From Limiplasma sp964416065 (GTDB lineage: Bacteria; Bacillota; Clostridia; Christensenellales; Aristaeellaceae), in NCBI GenBank assembly GCA_964416065.1, contig CAYQCL010000004.1:15433-79432 (forward strand): a stretch of 64,000 nucleotides of DNA, written 5' to 3'. How positions within the stretch are numbered: position 1 is the stretch's first letter; every line of letters begins with the position of its first letter. The notes below the pieces were generated by a model. That model was not told the DNA's origin. It made no database searches and saw only the letters and a list, made by a program, of their open reading frames with translations. A program made the translations under genes and the position numbers. Below are positions 9,341-18,325 of this stretch, piece by piece.

Positions 9341-10219
9341 TTATTCTTTTTGCTCCGCGCCTTCCACGCTGCCCCGCGCCAGCAGCACCGCGGCTACGAA
9401 GCCCAGAGCGAAGGTGACGAGGCTTATCACGATCGTCACCGCGTTAACGCCGGTCATGTCCGTGCGCAGAAGAATGGCGATGGGAGAAGAGATCACCAAG
9501 CCCAACACGCCACAATAGGTCTGCGTCGGGAAGCGGTCCAGCAGCCACTCAATCAGCTTCGCGACGCCGAAGATGCCCAACACCACGCCGATGCCAAAGG
9601 GCACGAGCGTCAGCACGGGATTGACCATTGCGTGGAAATCCAGCGCGAAAACCGCGTTTTTCAGCGCATCCACTGCGTTGAGGACGGGGGTGTAGTAGCC
9701 CAGGAGCATCAGAACCATGCTGCCCGAAACGCCCGGGATAATCATCGTCGCGGCGGCGATCGCGCCCATCACAAGAAGGATGAGGACCTGGCCGAAATCA
9801 ATCGTCAGGCTCTCGGGGTTGGAAACGTCGCCGGTAAGCGCCAGCACGATGATGCCTGCAAAGAAGAACACAAATACCGCGACGGCTACCCAGTCCAGCT
9901 TCTTTTTGTTGATCTTGCGCAGAAGCGGGTTCAGTCCTCCCAAAATCAGGCCGATAAACGCGGTGGAGGTGGGCAGGGCATAGTTGGCAAAGAGAAACTT
10001 CAGCAGGCTGGCCAGCGCGACGATGCCCACCAGCATGCCGATGGCATAGGGCAGCAGCGTCTTGACGCTCTGCTTGAATTCGCTGAACAGATGGGTGATG
10101 CAATGGATGAGCGTATCATAAATTCCCATTGAAACCATCATCGTGCCGCCGGAGACGCCCGGGATGATGTTCGCCACGCCGATGACAGCGCCGCGCAAAA
10201 GCTGGTTGAGCAGTTTCAT
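9341..10219 (-). CDS. popT: DUF368 family membrane protein, undecaprenyl-phosphate transporter
   Basis: A 292-residue protein with about eight membrane helices. It has both family hallmarks: IGVANIIPGVSGGTMMVSMG near residues 14-33 and the symmetric repeat IIPGVSGSMVLMLLG in the second half. DUF368 proteins (PopT) have been shown to recycle the undecaprenyl-phosphate carrier lipid across the membrane, which fits the many polyprenol-using glycan genes in this window. Length and motifs match the family, so the protein should be functional. ATG 10219 has GAAAGGAAG upstream. It is transcribed alone and ends 14 bases from repeat copy 1. Confidence 0.9.
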   Translation of the reverse strand: MKLLNQLLRGAVIGVANIIPGVSGGTMMVSMGIYDTLIHCITHLFSEFKQSVKTLLPYAIGMLVGIVALASLLKFLFANYALPTSTAFIGLILGGLNPLLRKINKKKLDWVAVAVFVFFFAGIIVLALTGDVSNPESLTIDFGQVLILLVMGAIAAATMIIPGVSGSMVLMLLGYYTPVLNAVDALKNAVFALDFHAMVNPVLTLVPFGIGVVLGIFGVAKLIEWLLDRFPTQTYCGVLGLVISSPIAILLRTDMTGVNAVTIVISLVTFALGFVAAVLLARGSVEGAEQKE

Positions 10220-10256
10220 TCAGGCAGAAACTTCCTTTCCAAGTAGTGGTTATTTT

Positions 10257-10285
10257 AGTTTACCATGATCCGCATGCTTCGTCAA
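10257..10285 (-). promoter_or_regulatory. Predicted promoter of popT
   Basis: Read on the minus strand, TTGACG (10285-10280) and TAAACT (10262-10257) are 17 bases apart, 38 bases before the popT start. It is back-to-back with the promoter of the BspA-like gene. Confidence 0.65.
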
Positions 10286-10304
10286 TCATCAGGTGCGTAC
10301 AGAC

Positions 10305-10333
10305 TTGACAGAAGGAATCCCGATTGATAGGAT
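10305..10333 (+). promoter_or_regulatory. Predicted promoter of the BspA-like gene
   Basis: TTGACA at 10305-10310 and TAGGAT at 10328-10333 are 17 bases apart, 57 bases before ATG 10390. Confidence 0.65.
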
Positions 10334-10389
10334 AAGCACAGGAATATCCAATTATGATCCGAATGATCCAGTTTAAGGGAGGATGCCCC

Positions 10390-13003
10390 ATGAAAAAGAC
10401 CATGCTCACCACACTTCTTGTCATAATCCTTCTGGCGCTTTCAAGCGTCCCCGCCATAGCGGAGATGACTTATCGGACGGTGGACTGGCAATATACCGTT
10501 TCCGAGGATGGAAGCGTCACGCTTCAAAAATACCTAGGAGACGCGACGGAGCTGATCGTCCCCGCCGAGCTGGACGGGCATCCCGTTACGGCCGTCGCGG
10601 ATTTCGCGTTTTTTGCGTACGAAACCCTGGAGACGGTCACGTTTTCCGGCCCGCTTGAATCCGTTGGAATGGAAGCATTTATAAACTGCAACGCGCTGAC
10701 AGGCGTCACATTTGCGGGTGGTCCCAGAACCATTGGCGACAGTGCCTTTATCGGTTGTATATCCTTAACCTCCATAACCTTTGGCGAGGGCGTGGAAACC
10801 ATCGGCGATTCCTGCTTTTCCAGCTGCTCTAAACTCAAGAGCATCGAGATTCCCTCTACCGTTCGATCCCTTGGCGCGGGAGCGTTCCGCCGCTGCGAAA
10901 GCCTGACCTCTGTGACCCTTCACGATGGGCTTGAGACCATCGGCGATTCCTGCTTTTCCAGCTGCTCTAAACTCAAGAGCATCGAGCTTCCCTCTACCGT
11001 TCGANNNNNNNNNNNNNNNNNNNNNNNNNNNNNNNNNNNNNNNNNNNNNNNNNNNNNNNNNNNNNNNNNNNNNNNNNNNNNNNNNNNNNNNNNNNNNNNN
11101 NNNNTCCCTTGGCGCGGAAGCGTTCATCGTCTGCGAAAGCCTGACCTCCGTGACCCTTCACGATGGGCTTGAGACCATTGGCGATTGCTGCTTTTACGGC
11201 TGCTCTAAACTCAAGAGCATCGAGCTTCCCTCTACCGTTCGATCCCTTGGCGCGGAAGCGTTCATCGTCTGCGAAAGCCTGACCTCCGTGACCCTTCCCG
11301 ATGGGCTTGAGACCATTGGCGATTCCTGCTTTGACGGCTGCTCTAAACTCAAGAGCATCGAGATTCCCTCCAGCGTCCGCTCCATTGGTGAACGCGCGTT
11401 CTCTTCCTGCTCCGTGCTGAGCAAGGTCACGCTTTCCGAGGGGCTTGAAACCATCGGCGATTCGTGCTTTTACGGCTGCGAAAAGCTCAAAAGCATCGAG
11501 ATTCCCTCCACCGCTCGGTTCCTCGGCGCGGAAGCGTTCAGATTCTGCGAAAGCCTGACCTCTGTGACCCTTCACGATGGGCTTGAGACCATTGGGGAAA
11601 AAGCCTTTGCAAACTGCTCTAAGCTCAAAAGCATCGAGATTCCCTCTACCGTTCGGTCCCTTGGCGGTTTTGCCTTCTTGTATTGTTCAGCCTTATCCCG
11701 CGTCGAGCTGAACGAGGGGTTGCTCACGCTGGGCGAGGGCTGCTTTGAATACTGTGGAAATGTGAAATCCCTCACGCTTCCGTCCACCCTTACACATATC
11801 GAATGGGGCGCGCTTTACTTCTGTAAGCTTTCAAGCTTAAAAAATTCCCTGACCAAGCTGACCTGCTACGCGAATGACTGCACAATCGAGGAAGGCGCCT
11901 TCTCCTTTCCCAGCGACAACGGATATACGCCCTCCTATCAGAACCTCACCATTTACTGCGACGCGGGCAGCCCGCTCGATCTCGCGGGGCCATTGGAGGC
12001 CAAGCGCGTCTTCCCCGATCTGGACGAGTATGAGCCCGTCACCCTGCCGCGGATGGGCGTGCTTACGGCGGACGCGGTCGCTCCCTATCAGGAGGAGGTC
12101 GTTCTTGTCGTTCCCGAGGGCGTTACGGAAATCGCGCAGGGAGCCTTTCAGGGCTGCTCTCACCTGCGCTCCGTCACTTTGCCCGATACGGTCACTTTCA
12201 TCGGGGACGGCGCCTTCGCGCAATGCCTGGCGCTGCAAAGCGTCACGCTGGGCAAGGAGGCCTCTCTGACGACAATCGGGGAAAAGGCATTTGAGGGCTG
12301 CGTCAACCTGACGGAGGCGCCTCTTCCCGATACCATCACCACGCTTGGGGCGGCGGCGTTTTCCGGATGCACATCGCTGAAAAAGGCCCGCGTTCCTCAG
12401 GGCCTGACCGTCCTCCCCGAAGCCGCGTTTCAGGGTTGCGCGTCGTTAAGCCAGGTCACGCTACCCGACGGGCTGACAGCCATCCCCGAAAGGGCTTTCG
12501 AATCATCGGGGCTGACAAAAATTCAATTTCCCAAAAATGTGACCAGCATCGGCGCGTATGCCTTCAAGGATTGCAATTCTCTCACCTCTGTCAAGCTACC
12601 CGATACCATCACCAATCTTGGCCCCTACGCCTTTTCCAGCTGCTCCGGCCTCACCAAGGTAACGCTTTCCAAAGGGCTGACGGAAATTCCCAAGGAAGCC
12701 TTTTCCTTTACGTCTCTCACAGGTCTAACGATTCCCAAAGAAATCTCCTCCATTGATGACAGAGCCTTTTGCTTTACAGACCTGCAAAAGCTTGTTCTTC
12801 CCGAGGGCCTGACCAACGTCGGTGAAGGAGCCTTCTTGGGTTGTATCACCAGCTTTACTCTGCCCAACTCCTTGACGGATATTGGCGTTGGCGCCTTCTT
12901 CTCCTTTGCCCCAAAGACCACCGTGATCTGCTACGAGGGCAGCGTTGTGGAAACGCATATAAGGGAAAATTACCCCACCTACACCCTCAAGCTCAAAAAA
13001 TAA
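10390..13003 (+). CDS. Secreted BspA-type leucine-rich-repeat protein, split by an assembly gap
   Basis: ATG 10390 follows AAGGGAGG and encodes a signal peptide (MKKT, hydrophobic core, cleavage after AIA). Then come tandem 23-residue BspA/TpLRR repeats with the cores IGDSCFSSCSKLKSIEIPS and LTSVTLHDGLETIG. A divergent middle segment (about 11830-12060) follows, then further degenerate repeats to a C-terminal YEGSVVETHIRENYP typical of BspA proteins. No LPXTG or membrane anchor is seen. The frame before and after the N-run differs only because 100 Ns are a placeholder; without them the gene reads as 837 residues without interruption. BspA proteins are exported adhesin or binding scaffolds; the ligand here is unknown. 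Confidence 0.85.
10801..11660 (+). repeat. 138-bp tandem coding repeats (two 23-residue LRRs each)
   Basis: The sequence around ATCGGCGATT recurs at 10801, 10939, 11177, 11315 and beyond. Adjacent copies are 138 bases apart, and the 10939-11177 interval is 138 plus the 100 Ns. Neighbouring units are nearly identical in DNA, a sign of recent expansion or homogenisation. Confidence 0.85.
11005..11104. other. Assembly gap of 100 Ns
   Basis: The gap falls inside the tandem repeat. The flanks TACCGTTCGA and TCCCTTGGCG are contiguous in the other units, so the missing DNA is zero or a whole number of 138-bp units, not necessarily 100 bases. Confidence 0.95.
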
Positions 13004-13081
13004 CGGGGCTTTCAACCGTGGGTTCGCGCCGGCTCAGGCGGCCGACGCGGCGGTCTGGGGCGTCATTTGGGAAACGGAAAA

Positions 13082-13104
13082 CCCGCACGGCAATGCCGTG
13101 CGGG
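13082..13104. terminator. Hairpin, probable bidirectional terminator
   Basis: CCCGCACGGC and GCCGTGCGGG form a 10-bp perfect stem with loop AAT. T-rich bases flank both sides (AAATTTT on the plus side, TTTTCCGTTT on the minus strand). It separates the BspA-like gene from the convergent DUF1292 gene. Between the hairpin and the DUF1292 stop (13105-13266) I see no supported gene. Confidence 0.7.
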
Positions 13105-13266
13105 AAATTTTGACCTATTCAGTTTTGAGCCGCTTGCTTCGATTTGTTCTCGCGGCCTTCCGCCTGCTCGATTTGGAATACCAACCATCTATCTAAATCG
13201 GCGCTTGGCCGTGAATGGGGTTCCAATCGATAAAAAGATTCGTGTACAAGACCACTCAAAATGTGG

Positions 13267-13644
13267 TCAGTCGTCAAGTTCTTCGTCAGCCTCAAAATCA
13301 GCTTGGACAACCTCGATGAGCTTTTCGAGCAGGCCTTCGTCCTCCACGGGTTCGAATTCCTCGATTTCCTCGCCGTCCTCTTCCTTCTCAATCACCTTCA
13401 TGATATAAAGGTTGACGGCTTCTTCCTCCCCGTAGCTGTCGCAATGCTCGCATCCACAGTCGCAGTCGCTATCATGGGCATCGCCCAAGACAACATATTC
13501 CTCACCGTTGTAGAAGAAATAGCGAACGACCTCCAGCAGAACATTGTTCCCGTCCTCATCGACACCCTCGATGAGATCCCTGGTTTCTTCCTCGGCGGCA
13601 TTCACGCCGCCCATCGGCTGATCATCGCAGTACAACGGTATCAC
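13267..13644 (-). CDS. DUF1292 family acidic protein (YrzB-like)
   Basis: A strongly acidic small protein of up to 125 residues. The core VDEDGNNVLLEVVRYFFYNG followed by EEYVVLGDA is the DUF1292 signature found across Firmicutes; the function is unknown. A Cys-His cluster, DCDCGCEHCDSYG (near residues 60-72), is inserted in the middle and could bind a metal; most family members lack it as far as I recall. The start is unclear: GTG 13644, TTG 13635 (AAGGGTG six bases upstream) and ATG 13614 are all in frame, and TTG 13635 has the best spacing. A strong promoter lies about 135 bases upstream. Confidence 0.8.
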   Translation of the reverse strand: MIPLYCDDQPMGGVNAAEEETRDLIEGVDEDGNNVLLEVVRYFFYNGEEYVVLGDAHDSDCDCGCEHCDSYGEEEAVNLYIMKVIEKEEDGEEIEEFEPVEDEGLLEKLIEVVQADFEADEELDD

Positions 13645-13776
13645 CCTTCTTTCCTTGCCATATTTCCATCGCCGCGTGGCTTTCCCGCCGTGTCATCACA
13701 GCATGCGGTGATGCGATTTCCGCCGCGATGGGGAAGCAATCGCCTTGCTTTTTTCTTTCCCTCTTGGCTTGGCTTT

Positions 13777-13805
13777 ATTATAACCGAAAGCGAAAAGGAA
13801 AACAA
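13777..13805 (-). promoter_or_regulatory. Predicted promoter of the DUF1292 gene
   Basis: On the minus strand, TTGTTT (13805-13800) and a perfect TATAAT (13782-13777) are 17 bases apart. The leader of about 130 bases includes a small inverted repeat, CATCAC/GTGATG, near 13695-13714. No other gene is visible in 13645-13876. Confidence 0.7.
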
Positions 13806-13828
13806 GCCTTTTTGCGAAAATAAAGTGC

Positions 13829-13857
13829 TTGATTTTTGTATATTTTTATGGTATTAT
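13829..13857 (+). promoter_or_regulatory. Predicted plus-strand promoter facing the DUF896 gene
   Basis: TTGATT at 13829-13834 and TATTAT at 13852-13857 are 17 bases apart. The next plus-strand gene is the acetyltransferase at 14128, so a transcript would run antisense through the whole DUF896 gene. Confidence 0.5.
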
Positions 13858-13876
13858 AGATCTGTTGGGGCCGCTG

Positions 13877-14089
13877 TCAGGGCGTGTCCTGTTTCTTTTT
13901 GAGAGGTTCGAGCGTGCCGTCGGGCCGCTTGAGGCGCACGCTTTCCAAAACATCCTTCATGTTCTGACGAAAGCCGTCCAGGTATTCCTTTCTCAGCGTC
14001 TCGCGCTCCTCGCGTTCCTCGCCTGTCAGCTCGCGGACGCGGCTTAAGCGCGTCAATTCGCTGATACGCTCGATCTTTTCATGCTCCAT
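13877..14089 (-). CDS. DUF896 family protein (YnzC-like)
   Basis: A 70-residue protein that matches DUF896 over its whole length: RISELTRLSRVRELTGEERE, then RETLRKEYLDGFRQNMKD. Family members are small helical proteins, widespread in Firmicutes, with no proven role (the B. subtilis relative YnzC is a two-helix bundle). ATG 14089 has GAGGAAAGG upstream. The start lies only 38 bases from the start of the divergent acetyltransferase, so the two must share a very small control region or use promoters further away. Confidence 0.88.
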   Translation of the reverse strand: MEHEKIERISELTRLSRVRELTGEEREERETLRKEYLDGFRQNMKDVLESVRLKRPDGTLEPLKKKQDTP

Positions 14090-14127
14090 AGCGTTTCATC
14101 CTTTCCTCAAAACGGAGGTTTTTTTGA

Positions 14128-14601
14128 ATGGTACAGGGAAGATGGTTTCCAATGGGCAGCGATATCACGCTGCCCCTCTCGCTTCGCAAAGCCATTTTCG
14201 GCCGCGGGGAGGACGCGCTGGATGGACAAGCCTGGCAGGTCGTTGTCTATGACGCGCAAAAGCCTGTCGGCGCCGCCCGCCTTTGGTGGGACGATGGTGC
14301 CTTCCGGCTGGGTGACGTGGGCGTCCTGGAGGAATTTCGCGGCAGAGGCTTCGGGGATCTGCTCGTGCGGCTGCTTCTTTTCAAGGCGCTTACCCACAGC
14401 GCGTCCCTCATTCGCCTCGCGGCGCCCGAGACGGCCGCTCCCTTCTTCGCCCGCTATGGCTTTTCGCCTGAGGGAGAGCCTCAAAGCGGCACGGTGGGCA
14501 TGTCCATTCGGGGCGAGGCTGTACGGCTCAGCCATTGCGGAGGCAACTGCGAGGGCTGTGACCATCGCACCGACGAATGCGCGCCCAAGGCGCTCAGATA
14601 G
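14128..14601 (+). CDS. GNAT family N-acetyltransferase with Cys-rich tail
   Basis: A 157-residue protein. The GNAT acetyl-CoA motif appears as LGDVGVLEEFRGRGFGDLLV near residues 67-86, with FFARYGFSPEG downstream, as in small-molecule acetyltransferases. The last 25 residues add HCGGNCEGCDHRTDEC, a four-cysteine cluster outside the normal fold that could hold zinc. The substrate is unknown. ATG 14128 is preceded by GGAGG at 14115-14119. The gene converges on the GT2-GtrA gene and the two coding ends overlap by 8 bases. Confidence 0.85.
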   Translation: MVQGRWFPMGSDITLPLSLRKAIFGRGEDALDGQAWQVVVYDAQKPVGAARLWWDDGAFRLGDVGVLEEFRGRGFGDLLVRLLLFKALTHSASLIRLAAPETAAPFFARYGFSPEGEPQSGTVGMSIRGEAVRLSHCGGNCEGCDHRTDECAPKALR

Positions 14602-15733
14602 CGTCTGACTTCTCCACGGCCTTCTTCTGGAACACCCAGCGCCGTTGGAGATAATAGCTTAAGAAAAACAATACGATATCGACGGGGATCTTGGCGGTAT
14701 TGTCGCTCCAGCCAAGCCAGATGTGCAGACTGCTCGTCAGGCCTGCGGAAAGCAGCATGATGAGGAAGAAAACGCACAGATAGCGCGGGAAGGAGCGGCC
14801 TATTTTTCCCTTGTCGCTGAAGACGAACCGACGATTCAAGAAAAAGTTGATCACGCCAGAGACCACGCGCGCGATGACAGTCGCCAGCAAGATGCGGGGC
14901 ACAATGGTGAACAGCAGGAAACGAACCTCACGGTCAAGCTGGGCGTCCGCCAGCTTGAGCAGGTTGTTCAAAAGCAGGTAGAGACCGTAATCCGCCAGAA
15001 AACTGATGAGCGAGGCGCTGATGAAGCGGAAAAAGCCGCCGAAGATCACTCCATAGATGCGGACGCTGTCGCGAAAGGCGCGGAAGTGGCTGCCCTCGTT
15101 GTTGTTCTCGTAGACCGTTTCAATCGGCAGAGAACGCATGGGCTCCTTGAGCATCGCACACTCGATCAGCACGTTCATCTCGTACTCATAGCGGTCGCCC
15201 CTGACGGCGATCATCGTGGGAAGCAGTCGTCGATGGAAGCCGCGCAGACCGGTCTGCGTATCGCCCACCCAGTGGCCGTAAAGAAGCTTGAAAACCACCG
15301 AGGTGATCCGATTCCCCATGCGGCTCTTAGGCGGCACGTTCAGCTGGGAAAAGTCGCGGCTGCCCAGCAGCAGGCCCTCGCTGTTTTCGGCGAGAGCCTC
15401 GCACATGCGGAGTACGTCCGAAACGGTGTGCTGACCGTCGCTGTCGGCGGTAACGATGATGTCCTGCTCGGGACATTCGTCCTGGACGTAGGCCATGCCG
15501 CGTTTCAGCGCAACGCCCTTTCCCCCGTTGGGCGTATAGGAGATGACGTGGACCGCGTCGTCCTGTGAAACTTTTTTAAACAGCGTCCGGTATTCCTCGC
15601 CGCTCCCGTCATCAACAATCACAATCCTGCCAAGCCCCGCCTCCCTCAGCGCCCGCACATAGGGCGGCAGGCGATCGTCGGGCTTATAGGCGGGAATGAT
15701 CACAGCCGTGCGCTGAGCACAGTTTCTTTCCAT
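14594..15733 (-). CDS. Glycosyltransferase family 2 fused to a GtrA-like membrane domain
   Basis: About 379 residues. The N-terminal ~220 residues are a GT2 domain: TAVIIPAYKPDD, GRIVIVDDGSG, the metal-binding VTADSDGQH and GLRGFHRRLL. The C-terminal ~140 residues contain four helices of the GtrA type (FLADYGLYLLLNNLL, then VSGVINFFLNRRFVFSDKG). GT2 enzymes of this group load a sugar on polyprenyl phosphate and GtrA proteins are thought to help flip it, so the fusion joins both steps. ATG 15733 has AAGGA eight bases upstream; ATG 15742 is also possible. It is the last gene of the coupled glycan operon. Confidence 0.85.
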   Translation of the reverse strand: MERNCAQRTAVIIPAYKPDDRLPPYVRALREAGLGRIVIVDDGSGEEYRTLFKKVSQDDAVHVISYTPNGGKGVALKRGMAYVQDECPEQDIIVTADSDGQHTVSDVLRMCEALAENSEGLLLGSRDFSQLNVPPKSRMGNRITSVVFKLLYGHWVGDTQTGLRGFHRRLLPTMIAVRGDRYEYEMNVLIECAMLKEPMRSLPIETVYENNNEGSHFRAFRDSVRIYGVIFGGFFRFISASLISFLADYGLYLLLNNLLKLADAQLDREVRFLLFTIVPRILLATVIARVVSGVINFFLNRRFVFSDKGKIGRSFPRYLCVFFLIMLLSAGLTSSLHIWLGWSDNTAKIPVDIVLFFLSYYLQRRWVFQKKAVEKSDAI

Positions 15734-15764
15734 TTGGCTCATCCTTTCGTATGGGGCCTCTGTA

Positions 15765-17276
15765 TCAATTCGCAATATAGGTATCGAGATAATCACGGAT
15801 GATAGGGGCGAGATCCTCGCCCGTCACCTCCCCTAGGAGCGTCTCAAAATCCTCTCGGCTCGCCCGCTGAAAGGCGAAGTGCTCGTAGTAAGCGCGCAGG
15901 AAAGGATCGAGGCCCTCGGGCAGCATACGGTCAAGCGCGCACAGCATCGCCGCGCCACGGTCATAGACCACCAGGGAATACTGTGACATGCCGTCAAACC
16001 AATCCAGCGGCGCGCCCGGCGTAACGCCGCGCGGAACGGTCACGCGCATCGCCGCCTCCATATGGCTCTGCTCGTAGCGCTCACGGCTTGAGAGTCCATG
16101 GACGTCCTCCAGGTATTCCAAAACACTGAACTCGCATAGTGCCTCGTCCTGCCATGCCTGGTTCCATTGGTCGCTTCCTACCACGGCGTACCACCATTGG
16201 TGCGCCGTTTCATGCGCCACGACGTTTTCCAGCGTCTCGCCGCCGGAAAGCAACTGCGCGGAAGAAATCATCGCCATGGCGGGATACTCCATGCCTCCCA
16301 TGGGAAAATCGACCTCGGCAAGGGTGTAGCTCTGATAAGGATAGCCGCCGTAGCGCGAGGAATAGGATTGAAGAGCTCTCCTGCCGTATTCCAGCATTTC
16401 CTTGGCCTTCGCCGTGTCCGTGGCATAGGCGGTGACGAGGATGCCATTGTCCTTGGCCTGCGCCATTTGGAAACGGTTGCTCACGACCAGTGCGAAGTCG
16501 CGCACGGCAGACGAGGTGAAGCGCCATACGCTCATCTCCCCCGACGTCTCCACAGTCGGCCAGCCGCTGCCCGCGCATACATAGCCTTGGGGCATGCTCA
16601 GGCTCACCGTATAGTTCATGCAGTCGCTGAGAAACGGATCGCCCACGGGCGCATATTCATCCGTGCGGAACTCGCCGTCCTCCCATACGGCGGGAATGAG
16701 GAAGCAGTTGCCCAGCGCCCAGATGCCGTTATTCATGCCAAAGCGGTAGGCCATGCGGGGCACCCGCACCGTATAGGAGAGCCGGATCGTAAGCCATTCG
16801 TCCGAGAGCCAGCCGTCCTTCACGGGAATGCTGAGCACCGTCCTGGCCGAATCCAGGTAGCGGTAGGCCACAGGCTCGCCGTCTGAATCGTCCAGAGAGA
16901 CGCGCGCCTCACGCATGGTGAGGGAACCCGCTGAAAAGCCGTCGGGATAGCAGTCTTCATACAGCGCGTCCTCGACGGCCGCGGGTGAGGTATCGGCGGT
17001 CTGAAAAGCGTTGGGCCAGGCGCGCAGAATCGAGTCGTCCAGCGTCTCTCCCGTGCGGTTCAAAAGACGCAGCTCCTGCGAAACGGTGAGCATGGCGTTC
17101 TCCACGTCCAGCTCCGCCTCGATCGTGTTCGCGTCCAGCCTGTTCCACGCCTGAATAAGACTCTGTGAGGGCGGATCGGGCTCAAGCGTGCGGGAAAACG
17201 CGCCGCACAGCGCCAGAATCCCCAAAACGATGGCGATAAGCGCTGCGGCCCCGCCGATCATCCATTTTTTTCTCAT
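15765..17276 (-). CDS. Membrane-anchored M1 family metallopeptidase
   Basis: A 503-residue gluzincin. A single N-terminal helix (residues about 5-27) anchors it with the catalytic part outside. The zinc site is HETAH at 354-358 with the third ligand Glu at 377 (HEXXH-X18-E), and the substrate-binding GAMEN loop appears as GGMEY at 326-330. It is shorter than classical aminopeptidase N (about 850 residues), lacking the long helical C-terminus, as in many bacterial M1-like proteins. ATG 17276 follows the Yip1 stop by two bases; the open frame extends to 17516 but only as a shadow of that gene. Its presence in a glycan operon is unexpected. Confidence 0.88.
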   Translation of the reverse strand: MRKKWMIGGAAALIAIVLGILALCGAFSRTLEPDPPSQSLIQAWNRLDANTIEAELDVENAMLTVSQELRLLNRTGETLDDSILRAWPNAFQTADTSPAAVEDALYEDCYPDGFSAGSLTMREARVSLDDSDGEPVAYRYLDSARTVLSIPVKDGWLSDEWLTIRLSYTVRVPRMAYRFGMNNGIWALGNCFLIPAVWEDGEFRTDEYAPVGDPFLSDCMNYTVSLSMPQGYVCAGSGWPTVETSGEMSVWRFTSSAVRDFALVVSNRFQMAQAKDNGILVTAYATDTAKAKEMLEYGRRALQSYSSRYGGYPYQSYTLAEVDFPMGGMEYPAMAMISSAQLLSGGETLENVVAHETAHQWWYAVVGSDQWNQAWQDEALCEFSVLEYLEDVHGLSSRERYEQSHMEAAMRVTVPRGVTPGAPLDWFDGMSQYSLVVYDRGAAMLCALDRMLPEGLDPFLRAYYEHFAFQRASREDFETLLGEVTGEDLAPIIRDYLDTYIAN

Positions 17277-17278
17277 TT

Positions 17279-18325
17279 TCAAATCAAAGACCCCACATTG
17301 GACAGAAGAATCATGATTTGCTGCATCACGCCACCCATCAGCGTGCCGCCCACAAGGCCGTCGAACACGAGAATGAGCAAAAGGGACACCACCACACACA
17401 GCATCTTGGCCGGAAGCAGCTGCGCGTCGCTTCGACCCGTCAGCATGGGAAGCAGCCCGCAAAGCTGAAGCTCGCTCACCGCCATGCCGCACAGGATCGT
17501 GATCACTGCGAGCCATGGTGAAAGCAGTGAAAAAAGCATCGCGAGCAGTGCGAATGCGGCCGTGGGCAGCGTCGTCACGGCCACAAAGCCAAACGCCATA
17601 TCCAGGGAAAAGCGCACCTTACAAACCGCGCAGACATACACCAGAAACACACCCAGCATGATCAGCATGGCGATCAGCTGGCACAGAACGACGATGCCGC
17701 CCACCGTCGGCGCGACGCGCCCCGCGATATAGCTGATGCCCTGATTCATGGAAGCGGAGGTACTTGCGAAGCTCACGCCGGTCAGGGCCGAAATAATCGA
17801 GAAGATGACGCCGATAAAGCTACGCAGCACCACCATGCCGCCGAGGAAGCTGAGCAATAGGACGACGCCGGTGACAATCGGCCCCGTGAGCAGGTCATGC
17901 CGCTCCACCAGCCCGCGAAGAAGCTCGGCGGGCCTGGTAAAGCTGTCCAGGAAGGCGCGCGGGAGAGCGCTCAGGACGCTCATCAGGCCGGAGCTTTCGC
18001 GCACGGGCTGCTGGCCGTAGATATAGGGTTGCTGATATCCGGGCGGATAGCCCTGATACTGCGCATAGCTCTGCTGGTATACAGTCTGCTGCGCGTAGCC
18101 CTGCGGCTGGGGCGCCGTGCCCATCATTTGCTGGGGCGCGGCGTTTGCCGTCTGCCCTCCCATGGGCTGCGCATAGGATTGGACGGCGGGCTGCTCATAG
18201 CCCTGATAAATCGGTGGATAGACATAGGCGTTGGACTGCGCCGCATAGGCGTTCACGGGCTCGTTGCAGACGGGGCAGAAGGCCGCGCCCTGCGGCAGTG
18301 GGCTTGCGCATTTTGGGCAATTCAT
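17279..18325 (-). CDS. Zinc-ribbon and Yip1-domain membrane protein
   Basis: A 348-residue protein with three parts. Residues 1-22 form a zinc ribbon (CPKCASPLPQGAAFCPVC). Residues about 25-115 are a Tyr/Gln/Pro-rich disordered linker with repeated QGY and QSYAQ units. Residues about 135-345 hold five or six hydrophobic helices of the Yip1 type. Such proteins are common in Clostridia and have no assigned function. The ATG overlaps the upstream stop as ATGA (18322-18325), with AAGGAGGG upstream, so translation is coupled to the GT-C-like gene. Confidence 0.8.
   Translation of the reverse strand: MNCPKCASPLPQGAAFCPVCNEPVNAYAAQSNAYVYPPIYQGYEQPAVQSYAQPMGGQTANAAPQQMMGTAPQPQGYAQQTVYQQSYAQYQGYPPGYQQPYIYGQQPVRESSGLMSVLSALPRAFLDSFTRPAELLRGLVERHDLLTGPIVTGVVLLLSFLGGMVVLRSFIGVIFSIISALTGVSFASTSASMNQGISYIAGRVAPTVGGIVVLCQLIAMLIMLGVFLVYVCAVCKVRFSLDMAFGFVAVTTLPTAAFALLAMLFSLLSPWLAVITILCGMAVSELQLCGLLPMLTGRSDAQLLPAKMLCVVVSLLLILVFDGLVGGTLMGGVMQQIMILLSNVGSLI

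Noticed and set aside
10801..11660. A CRISPR array in the periodic 138-bp sequence
   Set aside because: The whole period is coding, both halves are conserved and there are no unique spacers; it encodes LRR repeats.
13119..13391. A small minus-strand gene ending at 13119
   Set aside because: Its first half is a shadow of the DUF1292 gene and its second half has no clear start or recognisable family, although the text SADLDRWLVFQIEQAEGREN looks faintly protein-like.
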